Origin: Streptomyces sp. Tu 3180
GTDB taxonomy: Bacteria > Actinomycetota > Actinomycetes > Streptomycetales > Streptomycetaceae
Length of the DNA: 64,000 bases
Direction: 5' to 3'
Assembly (NCBI RefSeq): GCF_009852415.1
Contig: NZ_WOXS01000001.1
Coordinates: forward strand, 62,001 to 126,000
The notes beneath the pieces were generated by a model. The model was not told where the DNA came from, did no database searches, and saw nothing but the letters and a program-made list of their open reading frames with translations. A program made the position numbers and the translations under genes. Positions within the stretch are counted from its first letter, which is position 1; every line of letters begins with the position of its first letter. Positions 43,337 through 51,384 of this stretch are shown here, piece by piece.

Positions 43337-45031
43337 TTACGGCAGTTCGACGGGGCCGTAAAGGGCGGCAGACTGCCGGGTCTGCAGCGCCCAGTACCGG
43401 TCGCCGAAACTCCAGTGCCACCACTCGGTCGGGTAGTTGATCAATCCGGCCGCCGACAGCACGGCCTTGAGGGTGGCCCGGTTCGTCCGTGCCCGGGCGC
43501 TGAGCCCGGGGGTGTCGGTGTAGCAGGCGCCGTTCGATTCCTCGGGGCTGGCATTGACGCGCGTGCCCATGTCCAGCTCCCGGCCCTCATAGTCGATGAG
43601 CGTCACATCGACGGCCGCGCCGGCGGAGTGCGGCGCGATCTCCGGAGGGGACACGAAGCGGCTGGCCGCCTCGCGGAGCTCGGCGGCCAGCCAGTCCGGG
43701 TGAGTCCGGGCGAGTTCGTCGGAGTACTCCTCGAAGTACTGCTTCTGCAGGACCGGCGGCCGGAAGCCCTCGATGAACAGCAGTTGCACGCCGGTGGGCA
43801 ACAGTGACTGCGCGTGCAGCAACCGGGTGAGGACTCCTTGCCGAACGTGTGCGTAGGCCCCGACCTCGTCGTGTTTGCGGTCATCGGCCTTCAGGCCGTA
43901 CGCACGGACGTCGACGAGGGCCTCGTCGCATTCCTGAACAGGAATCGCGGCTACCCTCCGGTCGGACATCAATACGATGTTGCTGCTCATTCGTCCCCCC
44001 CAGTCCCAGGTGCCGACGTACGCGGCCTCGCCGGTACGGCGAGCCTCTGCTACCGCCCTCAGGCGCGCGAAGTCGCGGGACGGCATCAGGGCCTTCCACC
44101 CGGCCAGGGGCAGGACGCGGATCTCGTCGTGTTCCTGCGAATTCAAGGTGATGCCGCGTATCTGCGCCGCGGTGAGCCGGCCGCCGTCGAAGACCAGCCC
44201 GATCGTGCTGTAGGGCCACTCGGTGCCGGGCGCCCCGTACACGGCCGCCAGGAGCCGGGGCGGTCCGGACGGTGCCAGGCCGGTCTCCTCCCGGCACTCG
44301 CGCACGGCCGTCTCCCAGGGCCGCTCACCTGCGTCCATCGTTCCGCCCACCAGCTGCCAGGGATGTGCGGGGGAGTAGACGGAGTGCAGCTGAAGCGTTC
44401 GGTCGTCCTCGTCGGTGAAGTACAGGCATGCGAAGCAAGTGGCCTTGGGCACCGTTTCGGCGTACTGCTCGGGTGGCATCCAGGGAGAACTGTTCTCTGG
44501 TGTGCTCGCAGCGGCAGGTTCTTTAAGACGCGTCATCCGCATCAGAGCCGGACTACCCATGAAGCCCAGCTCACGGTAGAGCGGTGCTGCCTCCACGCTG
44601 GCGTGCAGTTCGAACAGCGTTACGTGCTCGGCGTCGGAGAGATGGTCGAGCAGCGCGGAGACCACAGCCCGGGCGTAGCCGCGGCGCCGGAGGTCCGGGT
44701 GCGTGGCGACCACGTGCACGCGGGCAGCCAGGCCCCGCGGGTAGGCCGGTGCCGGGAGCACGGGATGGATCAGGCCAAGGGCGCAGGCAGCCATCGTGCC
44801 GTCCGGCGCGTCGATGACGAAGGCCCGTGCGTCCCCCGCCGAAGTCAGCCGCGGGGCCAGCTCGTCCGTGCACCGCCGGATCCACTCCTCACTCAAGGGC
44901 GCGGACAGGACGTACTCGGAGCGCATCCGAATGATGCCTTCGGCGTCAGCGGGGGTTGCCGCGCGAACCGGTGGTCGCCCAGCGGCGTCCTGTGGTTCGG
45001 CTGTGGCGGCGGGTGCGGTGTCGGAGCTCAT
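43337..45031 (-). CDS. Fusion: GNAT acetyltransferase - NUDIX - VanX-type D-Ala-D-Ala dipeptidase
   Basis: The 564-residue protein has a GNAT domain (20-170; acetyl-CoA loop HPDLRRRGYARA, 111-122), a NUDIX domain (185-335; canonical box GGTMDAGERPWETAVRECRE ETGL, 229-252) and a VanX/DdpX-type metallopeptidase (345-564) with zinc motif HSAGAAVD (468-475) and EWWH (536-539), including the catalytic Glu. VanX enzymes hydrolyse D-Ala-D-Ala; related ones act on other dipeptides. All three sites look intact. It overlaps the stop of the upstream gene by four bases (ATGA). The three activities in one chain suggest a shared nucleotide- or amino-acid-linked substrate. Confidence 0.87.
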   Translation of the reverse strand: MSSDTAPAATAEPQDAAGRPPVRAATPADAEGIIRMRSEYVLSAPLSEEWIRRCTDELAPRLTSAGDARAFVIDAPDGTMAACALGLIHPVLPAPAYPRGLAARVHVVATHPDLRRRGYARAVVSALLDHLSDAEHVTLFELHASVEAAPLYRELGFMGSPALMRMTRLKEPAAASTPENSSPWMPPEQYAETVPKATCFACLYFTDEDDRTLQLHSVYSPAHPWQLVGGTMDAGERPWETAVRECREETGLAPSGPPRLLAAVYGAPGTEWPYSTIGLVFDGGRLTAAQIRGITLNSQEHDEIRVLPLAGWKALMPSRDFARLRAVAEARRTGEAAYVGTWDWGGRMSSNIVLMSDRRVAAIPVQECDEALVDVRAYGLKADDRKHDEVGAYAHVRQGVLTRLLHAQSLLPTGVQLLFIEGFRPPVLQKQYFEEYSDELARTHPDWLAAELREAASRFVSPPEIAPHSAGAAVDVTLIDYEGRELDMGTRVNASPEESNGACYTDTPGLSARARTNRATLKAVLSAAGLINYPTEWWHWSFGDRYWALQTRQSAALYGPVELP

Positions 45032-46441
45032 GGGGCTTCTCCTTTCGCTGAATGCAGACTGTTGTGTTCAGCGTGCAACCGGGCCAGAGTCCGCCGGCCG
45101 CGCTCGACCAGTTCGGGATCACCGTGGGCGGCGCCGTAGGAGATGCCGGAGACGGCATCCAGCACTGACAAGATCGTGAGCTGGGCTTCTTCTGCTGTGG
45201 TGAAGGGACGGCCGTAACCGTCCATCACGGCCTTGAGGAGATCGGGGCGGCCGTGCCAGGCATCGGACAGCCGTATGAAGTCTCGTACCGCTGGGCCTTC
45301 TTCCGATCGCTCGAAATCGATCACATACAGGGCATCGGCGGCTTCGTCCCAGCGCAGGTTGCGTGGTTGAAAGTCGCCGTGTGTGGGCACCGCCTCCAGG
45401 GCGGGCAGGGCGGAGACTCTCTCTGCTGTGGCGCGGATGAACTCCTCATCCTTAGGCGCGAGATAGGGCCGGGCTCCGTCCAGGTGCCGCTCCAGCTTCC
45501 CCAAGGGCAGTGTGCCGTCGGCCGGCCGGGGCGGGGTGCTGCTGTGGATGGTCGCCGCGAGCTGCCCGATGCGGTGGAAGATCCGGCGCTGCTGCCCGAG
45601 CGGGTGAACGGCACCGTACAGAGACCGGCCTCCTACCGCGGTGAGCACCACGGCTCGCAAAGACTTGTCGGCGGCCACCAGCCGGGGCGCGGCCGCACCG
45701 AGATGGAAAACCCAGCCACGGAGTGCCCGGACTTCACGCTGGTGGAACCGGTCGTTCTGGTGGATCTTGACGTACCAGGTGCCGCCCTCAGTGTTGTGTG
45801 CCCGCCATACGCGGCTTTCTGTGTGTGTCCAGGAGACGTCTGTCCAGCCGGTGATCCGGCCTACCGCTTGCTCGGCGAAGGCTCGCACCGCGGCTTCAGG
45901 AACCGCGCTGCGGCTGCCGCGTTCGGGGACCATGACCAGCCGGTCGGCGGTCGGGTCGTAGGCGATCGGGTCGCTGGGCTGCTGGAAATGCACGGCCATC
46001 CGCGCTCCGGCCCGGTAGGCGTCCAGCCCTGCCCGGCAGTACGCGACCATCGGCTGCGGTAGCTCGTCGAGCGTGAACCAGCCCATGGCATCGCACACCT
46101 GAGGTTCCATGACTTGCGGGGTGCCGTGCCAGCGCCGGACCTCGAGGAAGAACCCGACGCGCGCTTTGCCGGCGGGGGGAGCGGTGGTGCACGGTGACGG
46201 CCGCGTGGACATCCGCCGGGTCGACCACAATGCTGGTCTCCTCCTGGGTCTCGCGCACCAGCGCCGTGACCATGTCCTCCCATGGGCCGTCCAGATGTCC
46301 GGACGGAAGGTGCCAGCAGCCTGCCGCGTAGACGTCACCGGCCCGCCGGGAGAGCAGTACCTCGGGCCCCGTCGTGCCGTCGCGCAGTGCGATCAGGTGG
46401 ACGTCGAGCGGTTCGGTGTGCCGCTGAGGGGTGCCGGTCAT
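45028..46441 (-). pseudogene. NUDIX - aminoglycoside-phosphotransferase-like fusion with one +1 shift
   Basis: ATG 46441 starts a NUDIX domain (DVHLIALRDGTTGPEVLLSR; box SGHLDGPWEDMVTALVRETQ EETSI). In a run of six C near 46178-46183 one C is extra: the next frame continues AGKARVGFFLEVRRWHGTPQ, completes the NUDIX domain and runs into an APH/choline-kinase-like domain (TWYVKIHQNDRFHQREVRAL; HGDFQPRN and YVIDFE, the Brenner and Mg-binding motifs). It ends at 45028 overlapping the next start. Marked as pseudogene because of the shift; homopolymer miscall or programmed slippage are alternatives. Intact length would be about 470 residues. Confidence 0.75.
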
Positions 46442-46737
46442 GCGTCACCGCCGGGGCGGTGTGCGCGCGGCACGGTGAACACCGCGTCCTCGTTCAGGGC
46501 TCCGCTGCGGGCATGTGTCTGGAGCAGCTGGAGCGCCTCGGCCTCGAATTTCTGGTGGCGGTCGGCGAAGAGGGCGGGGCGGGCGAAGCTGGTGGTGCGC
46601 AGGTCACCGAGAAGGTCCTCAGGAGTCCGGGTGCGAGCGACGGGGAGGCGGTGTTCGGCCATGTCGCTGAACGCGGAGTCGGCAAGGTCATTCTTGAAGG
46701 AGCGGGACAGCCCGGCGTACGGGTTCACGTCGCTCAC
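46438..46737 (-). CDS. Small hypothetical protein in the NUDIX operon
   Basis: GTG 46737 overlaps the stop of the triple-NUDIX gene and the stop overlaps the next start, so this 99-residue protein is locked into the operon. It reads VSDVNPYAGLSRSFKNDLAD SAF, then a helix-rich middle (HQKFEAEALQLLQTHARSGA). No motif known to me. Being small, charged and between two enzymes, it could be a subunit or a substrate peptide, but there is no Cys and no leader-like FxLD motif. Confidence 0.65.
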   Translation of the reverse strand: MSDVNPYAGLSRSFKNDLADSAFSDMAEHRLPVARTRTPEDLLGDLRTTSFARPALFADRHQKFEAEALQLLQTHARSGALNEDAVFTVPRAHRPGGDA

Positions 46738-48245
46738 CAGCCCATCTCCGAGTAGGCGCGGCCTTCGGTGATGCCGACGATGGCTACCCTGGCGTAGGGG
46801 ACGATCCGTTTTGGAAGCTCGTGCGGCGGCCACCACTGCCAGCTGAGGCACTTGTCGGGCTCGCGTACCTCGGGGACGCCCTTCCAGCGGCAGGCCCGGA
46901 AGACCAACTGCAGCAGCGGCTGTCCGCCCGGCGTGTCCACGACGTGCACGACGTGCACCAGCTCCACGTCCGCAGGGTCAATAACCAGCCCCGCCTCCTC
47001 CCATGCCTCCCGTACCAGACATGCCACGGCGGACTCCTGCTCGCAGCGCCCGGCCAGGTAGTGCCAGGTATTGCCCGCGTACCGGGAATCAGGGTGGCGC
47101 AGCCCGAGAAGGACTCGGCCCTCATCGTCCTCCAGGTGGAGGTGGACGCCGATGCCGTTCAACACGGCCCGCCGGCCCTCATCCCACAGGGGTGGTGTCT
47201 CGGCAGGCTGCACTTGTGGGGTGTGCTCGGCCGCGTGCCGGTGGATCAGGTCACCGAGTCCGGGGCTGAGGCGCAGCCGGTCCAGCTGGTCGGGGGTGAA
47301 CCAGCGCAGTAGTACCCCCTCCCGCAGTCGGAGACGGTCAGGGTTCCCGCGCCAGCGGCCGGAGAAGACCTTGATCGGCACGCACAGTCCGTCGACACTG
47401 GTGGCTTCCTCCGTGGCGTACGGCTTCAATCCCTCCAGGCGGAGCCCGGGGACTTCCTCGGACAGCTCACGCAGCAGCGTGTTCTCAAGACTTTGGTCGC
47501 CCTGCTTGCGACCGCCACCAAGAAGGGCGAAGGTCCCTGGCTGCCAGATACCGGGCAGGTCATCTCGCAGGTGGAGCAGATAGCGGCCGGCGCCGTCGTG
47601 GATGAGTGCGGATGCGTTCACCGGCTCCGGCTGGCCGTCGAGCCGTGCGCCAAGGAGTTTGGCCCGTAGTGTCGATGAGGTGACATCGGTGAGTGCAAGC
47701 CACTGGACGCCGGACACCTCCTGGTCCTGCAAGGTGATCGCCGGTGGCTGCTCGTCAGCGAGGTAGAACGCATAGCGGACGTCGTAGTGCTGGTGCGCCG
47801 GTTCGCCCTTGGCGGGGCTGGCGTCAATATCGTGGACGTCGATGTCGATCGGTGCACCGAGGGTCTGCGGAGTTAGGCACAGGGCACCCGGTGGGATGCC
47901 GGCTTCCTCTGCCACCTCGCGCAGCGCCGCGGCGAGCAGGGTGCGGTCGCCGGGTTCGACATGTCCTCCCGGTGCGAGGAGCAGGCCGGTTGCCCGATGC
48001 CGGATGTGCAACATACGGCAATCACGGTCGATGACGACCGCGCTGCAGGTGACGTGCCCGGGCAGTGTCCTCCGGCTGGTCGCATCGTCGGGACGGTCCA
48101 GTGCGGCGAGCAGCCCGACTAGAGTGTCGCGCTCGCTCGGGTGGCGGGTGAGATATGCCTCGGCGGCCTTACGGATGGCGTAGTGGCTGGGCGGCACGGG
48201 CTTTCCTCGCCTTCGGTGGGGGAATGTGATCGGAGCCGGTTTCAT
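46734..48245 (-). CDS. Triple-NUDIX protein
   Basis: A 503-residue protein with three consecutive NUDIX domains. Domain 1 (65-190) has box GGHVEPGDRTLLAAALREVA EEAG (93-116). Domain 2 (208-330) has GGGRKQGDQSLENTLLRELS EEV. Domain 3 (358-490) has AGRCEQESAVACLVREAWEE AG (398-419). The REUxEE metal-binding core is kept in all three, though the first glutamate position deviates from the canonical box in each. An N-terminal helical lead (20-60) precedes them. NUDIX enzymes cleave nucleoside diphosphates linked to X. It is the first gene of the operon. Three complete boxes in one chain is rare in bacteria. Confidence 0.88.
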   Translation of the reverse strand: MKPAPITFPHRRRGKPVPPSHYAIRKAAEAYLTRHPSERDTLVGLLAALDRPDDATSRRTLPGHVTCSAVVIDRDCRMLHIRHRATGLLLAPGGHVEPGDRTLLAAALREVAEEAGIPPGALCLTPQTLGAPIDIDVHDIDASPAKGEPAHQHYDVRYAFYLADEQPPAITLQDQEVSGVQWLALTDVTSSTLRAKLLGARLDGQPEPVNASALIHDGAGRYLLHLRDDLPGIWQPGTFALLGGGRKQGDQSLENTLLRELSEEVPGLRLEGLKPYATEEATSVDGLCVPIKVFSGRWRGNPDRLRLREGVLLRWFTPDQLDRLRLSPGLGDLIHRHAAEHTPQVQPAETPPLWDEGRRAVLNGIGVHLHLEDDEGRVLLGLRHPDSRYAGNTWHYLAGRCEQESAVACLVREAWEEAGLVIDPADVELVHVVHVVDTPGGQPLLQLVFRACRWKGVPEVREPDKCLSWQWWPPHELPKRIVPYARVAIVGITEGRAYSEMGW

Positions 48246-48639
48246 GCAGGTTGGGTCCGTGTGTCACCGCGCTTCCTCGTGATCGGACGGTGAGGCACTG
48301 CGTAGGTCGGGTACCGTGCCGGTCGCCGGTACGGTGCCTGTACTGGTGGACTGAGCGGTGAACTTCCCTGATAAGGGCCCCTGCCCGAAGTTGAACCGCT
48401 ATGGCCTCAGCCAGGACCCGGTGGTCCGTTTGCCAGCCGGTGCGCAACACCATGCGCGGCAGTGCAGCCATCATGTGCCTCAACCCGAGCCAGGCCAGCG
48501 GGCCTTCGGGACGTATGCGGGACTGGTCGTAGCGGAGCTGCCTGCCATACAGCTCGCGTTCCGCAGCAGAGATTGCGTCCGTGGCCCCTGTCTTCTGATC
48601 CTTTGGGTTTTCGTCGCTGGGTGGTCCAGCTGATGTCAA
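48169..48639 (-). pseudogene. Truncated transporter-like N-terminal fragment
   Basis: TTG 48639 has an excellent ribosome site (AAGGGA). The 156-residue frame begins with a polar stretch and then ISAAERELYGRQLRYDQSRI RPEG and LRHMMAALPRMVLRTGWQTD HRVL, which resembles the start of actinobacterial ABC exporters just before their first membrane helix. It then turns into Arg/His-rich sequence and ends inside the triple-NUDIX gene in another frame. I read it as a truncated remnant; a small expressed protein translated ahead of the operon is possible. Confidence 0.4.
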
Positions 48640-48659
48640 CGTGCTCCCTTTCTTGGAAA

Positions 48660-49085
48660 CTTGAGGCGGTGTCGCCGGGTTCAACGACACCGCCTGCGTT
48701 TCGAACACGTGTCTTTCGGTCGGACTGTGTGGCCGGAGATTGAGCGGCTCGCTAAAGGTGTGCAGTACATCGGTCCTTGCCGTGCAAGGAAACGGCACTG
48801 AGCCGGGTTGGCCGAAATCCTGATGTCCGCCCGACGACAAGACCGCCCCAAGGAACTGCTGCTCGATCGGCAGGGAGTCACCGACTGTGCGACAGCGGTC
48901 CAGGCCGCGACGGTGATCCGCCACGCCCTGGGGGTGCTGTTCTGGTCGGGAAAGCCGGGCACACCGAACGGAGATGGCGGGCTGTTACTCGGGGGTGGTG
49001 TGAGTGACCACGAGGAACTGGTCGTTAAAGGGTGTTGTAGAAGGCCGTGAACACGCAGTTTGAATCAGGCGGCTGGCTTGTTGTT
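48660..49085. other. Stretch without a supported gene
   Basis: No supported gene. It separates the NUDIX operon region from the IS5-like remnant; the first part is somewhat AT-richer and may carry the operon promoter. Confidence 0.3.
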
Positions 49086-49770
49086 TCATGCGGTGAGGGC
49101 GAGGTTGTGCATGCGGGCGACGGCTTGGACGGTGTGGTGAAGGCCGTCGCCGCGTTGCCGGCAGTCGTGGGGGATCTTGTAGTTCTTCATCGGGCCGGTG
49201 ACGTGCTCGACACGGGCGCGGACCTTGTGGTGGGCTGTATTGTCCTCCTCATCCTTGAGTAGAGGTCGTCCGGGGCGTTTGCGGTGCGGGACGATCAGAC
49301 CGGCGTTGACGTAGACGCCGTCGTCGAGGACCGTCACACCCTCGCAGTGCTCCGCGAGCCCGGAGTCCCGCCAGGCCTTCGCGTCCACCGTGTTGCCAGG
49401 CGCCGGGCGAGCCACGGCCACCAGGCGAGACTCGGCGTCCACGATGATCTGCACGTTCACCGAAAACCAGTAGTTGCGCAAGGACGCCCCGACCTTGCGG
49501 TCGCGGACCGGGACGAGGGTGCCGTCCACGGTCCCCAGTCGCTCGGCGGTCTCCCGGGAGGTTCGGGCCAGCTCGAACGCGAGCAGCGGGGCGAGCTCCC
49601 GTATGGTGACGTTCGTGTGGGAGTACACACACGGCCATCAGCAGTACCCGCTCGGCCAGAGAGGCTGCTGCGGACGGCTCCATCCATACTCTTCGCCACC
49701 GCGTTCCCGCGCCGCTCTCAGTGGTCGGCTGAACTGCTTCACTCGCAGCCCGGTGAACGTCTCCACCCAC
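49086..49770 (-). pseudogene. IS5-like transposase, internally deleted and frameshifted
   Basis: The main frame (ATG 49628) holds the DDE core: VDGTLVPVRDRKVGASLRNY, NVQIIVDAESRLVAVARPAP GNTVDAKAW, VLDDGVYVN and the tail TGPMKNYKIPHDCRQRGDGL HHTVQAVARMHNLALT. The N-terminal part (GLRVKQFSRPLRAARERGG; SLAERVLLMAVCV) lies in another frame, and the HTH between LAPLLAFE and RTSRE is missing. So it is a dead copy of an IS5-type element. Its terminal repeats were not found. Confidence 0.75.
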
Positions 49771-49838
49771 ACCCGCAGACCCTCAACACCTCAGTCATAC
49801 ATCGAAAATGCTCTGATCACGGTCTTCCGCAATGCTCT

Positions 49839-50144
49839 TTAGCGCCAGTCCCCGATGAGCCAGGCGACAAGACGGGGGCGGCCCGTCCACGGCTCGCACG
49901 GCACGAACGCGTCGGTGGAGACGAAGTCGGTGGTGATGACCTGCTCAAACTGCTCGATCGGTCGATATAGGTCGTCAGAGACATCGCCGGGTTCCCCGAA
50001 GACCGACGTATCGTAGGTGGGCATCGCTTCGGAGGTAGAGCAGCCGACATAGGGGAGGGGCTGGCCGAGGTACCAGCCGCCGACGAAGACGGCGTACAGC
50101 AGCGCAGCAGCGCCCAGACGGCGCGGAGTTATCCAGGTGGGCAC
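49839..50144 (-). CDS. Small membrane-anchored hypothetical protein
   Basis: GTG 50144 gives 101 residues: a short basic lead (WITPRR), one membrane helix (LGAAALLYAVFVGGWYLGQP) and an acidic outer part with two Cys (YVGCSTSEAM; FVPCEPWTG) that could pair. Upstream codons in the same frame are Arg/Pro/Gly-rich and unlikely to be translated. Family not recognised. Confidence 0.55.
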   Translation of the reverse strand: MPTWITPRRLGAAALLYAVFVGGWYLGQPLPYVGCSTSEAMPTYDTSVFGEPGDVSDDLYRPIEQFEQVITTDFVSTDAFVPCEPWTGRPRLVAWLIGDWR

Positions 50145-50778
50145 GCTCGCAGTGTTCCACACGTACGACCGGGTATCTGCTGCTTCAGCCTGCCGCACGG
50201 GGGCCGGAGCTCGGCAGGGCGTTCCGGGTGGCTTCTCCCTACCCGCAGCAAACCCGCCGAAGGCCGGACCGTACCCGTGCGGTGATCCCGCAGCGCACCT
50301 GCCGCCGGCGCTCGGACCGGAGCCGCGCGGTGGCCCGAAGCCTCGCTGACGGCACATAGAGTACGGCCGGCGTGGCGTATGACGGGCCGCCAGCTGTGCC
50401 CCGCCGTTTGTACGGAGGCGAGGAGCTCTGCCCATAACGCCCAGATGCACCCCTGGCCAGTTCCTGCCGCAGGCCTTCTTCCACTTCGCACCCTCAAACA
50501 AGCTGCACCCCTGCGCCCGTTTCCCTAACAGGTCAGCGGCCCACCACAGCTCGGGAATCTGAAGGTCCACTGATGAGACCGACTCGGTGGAACTCTCTGT
50601 GGGTATCGGTATGCCGCCTTGACCAGGCTGGATGATTCAGCGCCCGCAGAGCCGGCGGGAGCCAAGGGCGCCGTCGGCAAGGCCACGGTGATCGCCTATG
50701 GCAGCTACCGCGGCGCCGGCCTGGTCATCCCGCACCGCTGCGAACACGGCCAGGCCGAACTCTCGGCCTGAGAACCGG
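50145..50778. other. Mostly non-coding; short plus-strand ORF fragment at its right end
   Basis: No full gene. A 51-codon plus-strand frame from TTG 50617 to the stop at 50770 reads AKGAVGKATVIAYGSYRGAG LVIPHRCEHGQAELSA and looks like the tail of some protein, without any upstream part. The rest has only shadows. Confidence 0.3.
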
Positions 50779-51084
50779 CTACTCCCCCTCCCAGATCACG
50801 AGGAAGTCCGGATGGTGCCGCCACTGCCGGGCGATCGTGGTGAGGGCGTCCCACGTACCTGCGAGGGCAGGCTCATTGCCCCACTCCCGAAACGCCCGCG
50901 CCTGGCCCAACAGTGCACGCACCGCGTCGTTCAGTGCCTGCACAGCTCGGTCCGTGTCGGGGGCCACAGGGTGGCTCAGCAGCAGACGGTCCGTACGGGC
51001 GAAGAGAAACCGGGCCAGCTCCGTGAAGCGCTCCTCGGTGTACTCCTCCCCGCACTCCTCCACTACCTCGCCCTGCTCGTCCAC
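50779..51084 (-). CDS. Small acidic hypothetical protein
   Basis: The 101-residue protein starts MDEQGEVVEECGEEYTEERF, then helical TELARFLFARTDRLLLSHPV and a C-terminal WDALTTIARQWRHHPDFLVI W. It resembles small Streptomyces proteins of unknown function found near mobile DNA. No catalytic motif. ATG 51084 has a GGAAAGGAT-like ribosome site. Confidence 0.55.
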   Translation of the reverse strand: MDEQGEVVEECGEEYTEERFTELARFLFARTDRLLLSHPVAPDTDRAVQALNDAVRALLGQARAFREWGNEPALAGTWDALTTIARQWRHHPDFLVIWEGE

Positions 51085-51384
51085 AGCCGATCCTTTCCCT
51101 GCGGCATCCTTTATGCCGCACGATCGTACGGGGCAGTATCTCGCCGCCCGGCTGTCTTCCCGGTCCAGCGATCTGTCTGATGTGCCTTCCTGTGGGAGCA
51201 GCGCCCCGGCGGTGCTGCTGCTTCGCTGTCATCACCGTGGCCAGCAGGCTCAATCCAAGCTGTGGATCTTGGGGCTTGGTTGTCGTTTTGCTGACTGGTG
51301 GGGTGACTGGTTATCGGAGCGACGCAGACGTGCCTCGGTTGGGTTTACTCGGCCGAGGCACGTCTGGTGTTGTTGACGTGTCGG

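Noticed and set aside
43337..45031. Vancomycin resistance (vanHAX) operon
   Set aside because: The VanX domain is present, but no VanH dehydrogenase or VanA ligase is nearby and the domain is embedded in a fusion.
40938..48245. Lanthipeptide (FxLD) biosynthesis cluster
   Set aside because: Only the methyltransferase resembles that system; no LanB/C-like enzymes, no precursor with Cys/Ser/Thr core and no FxLD leader were found.
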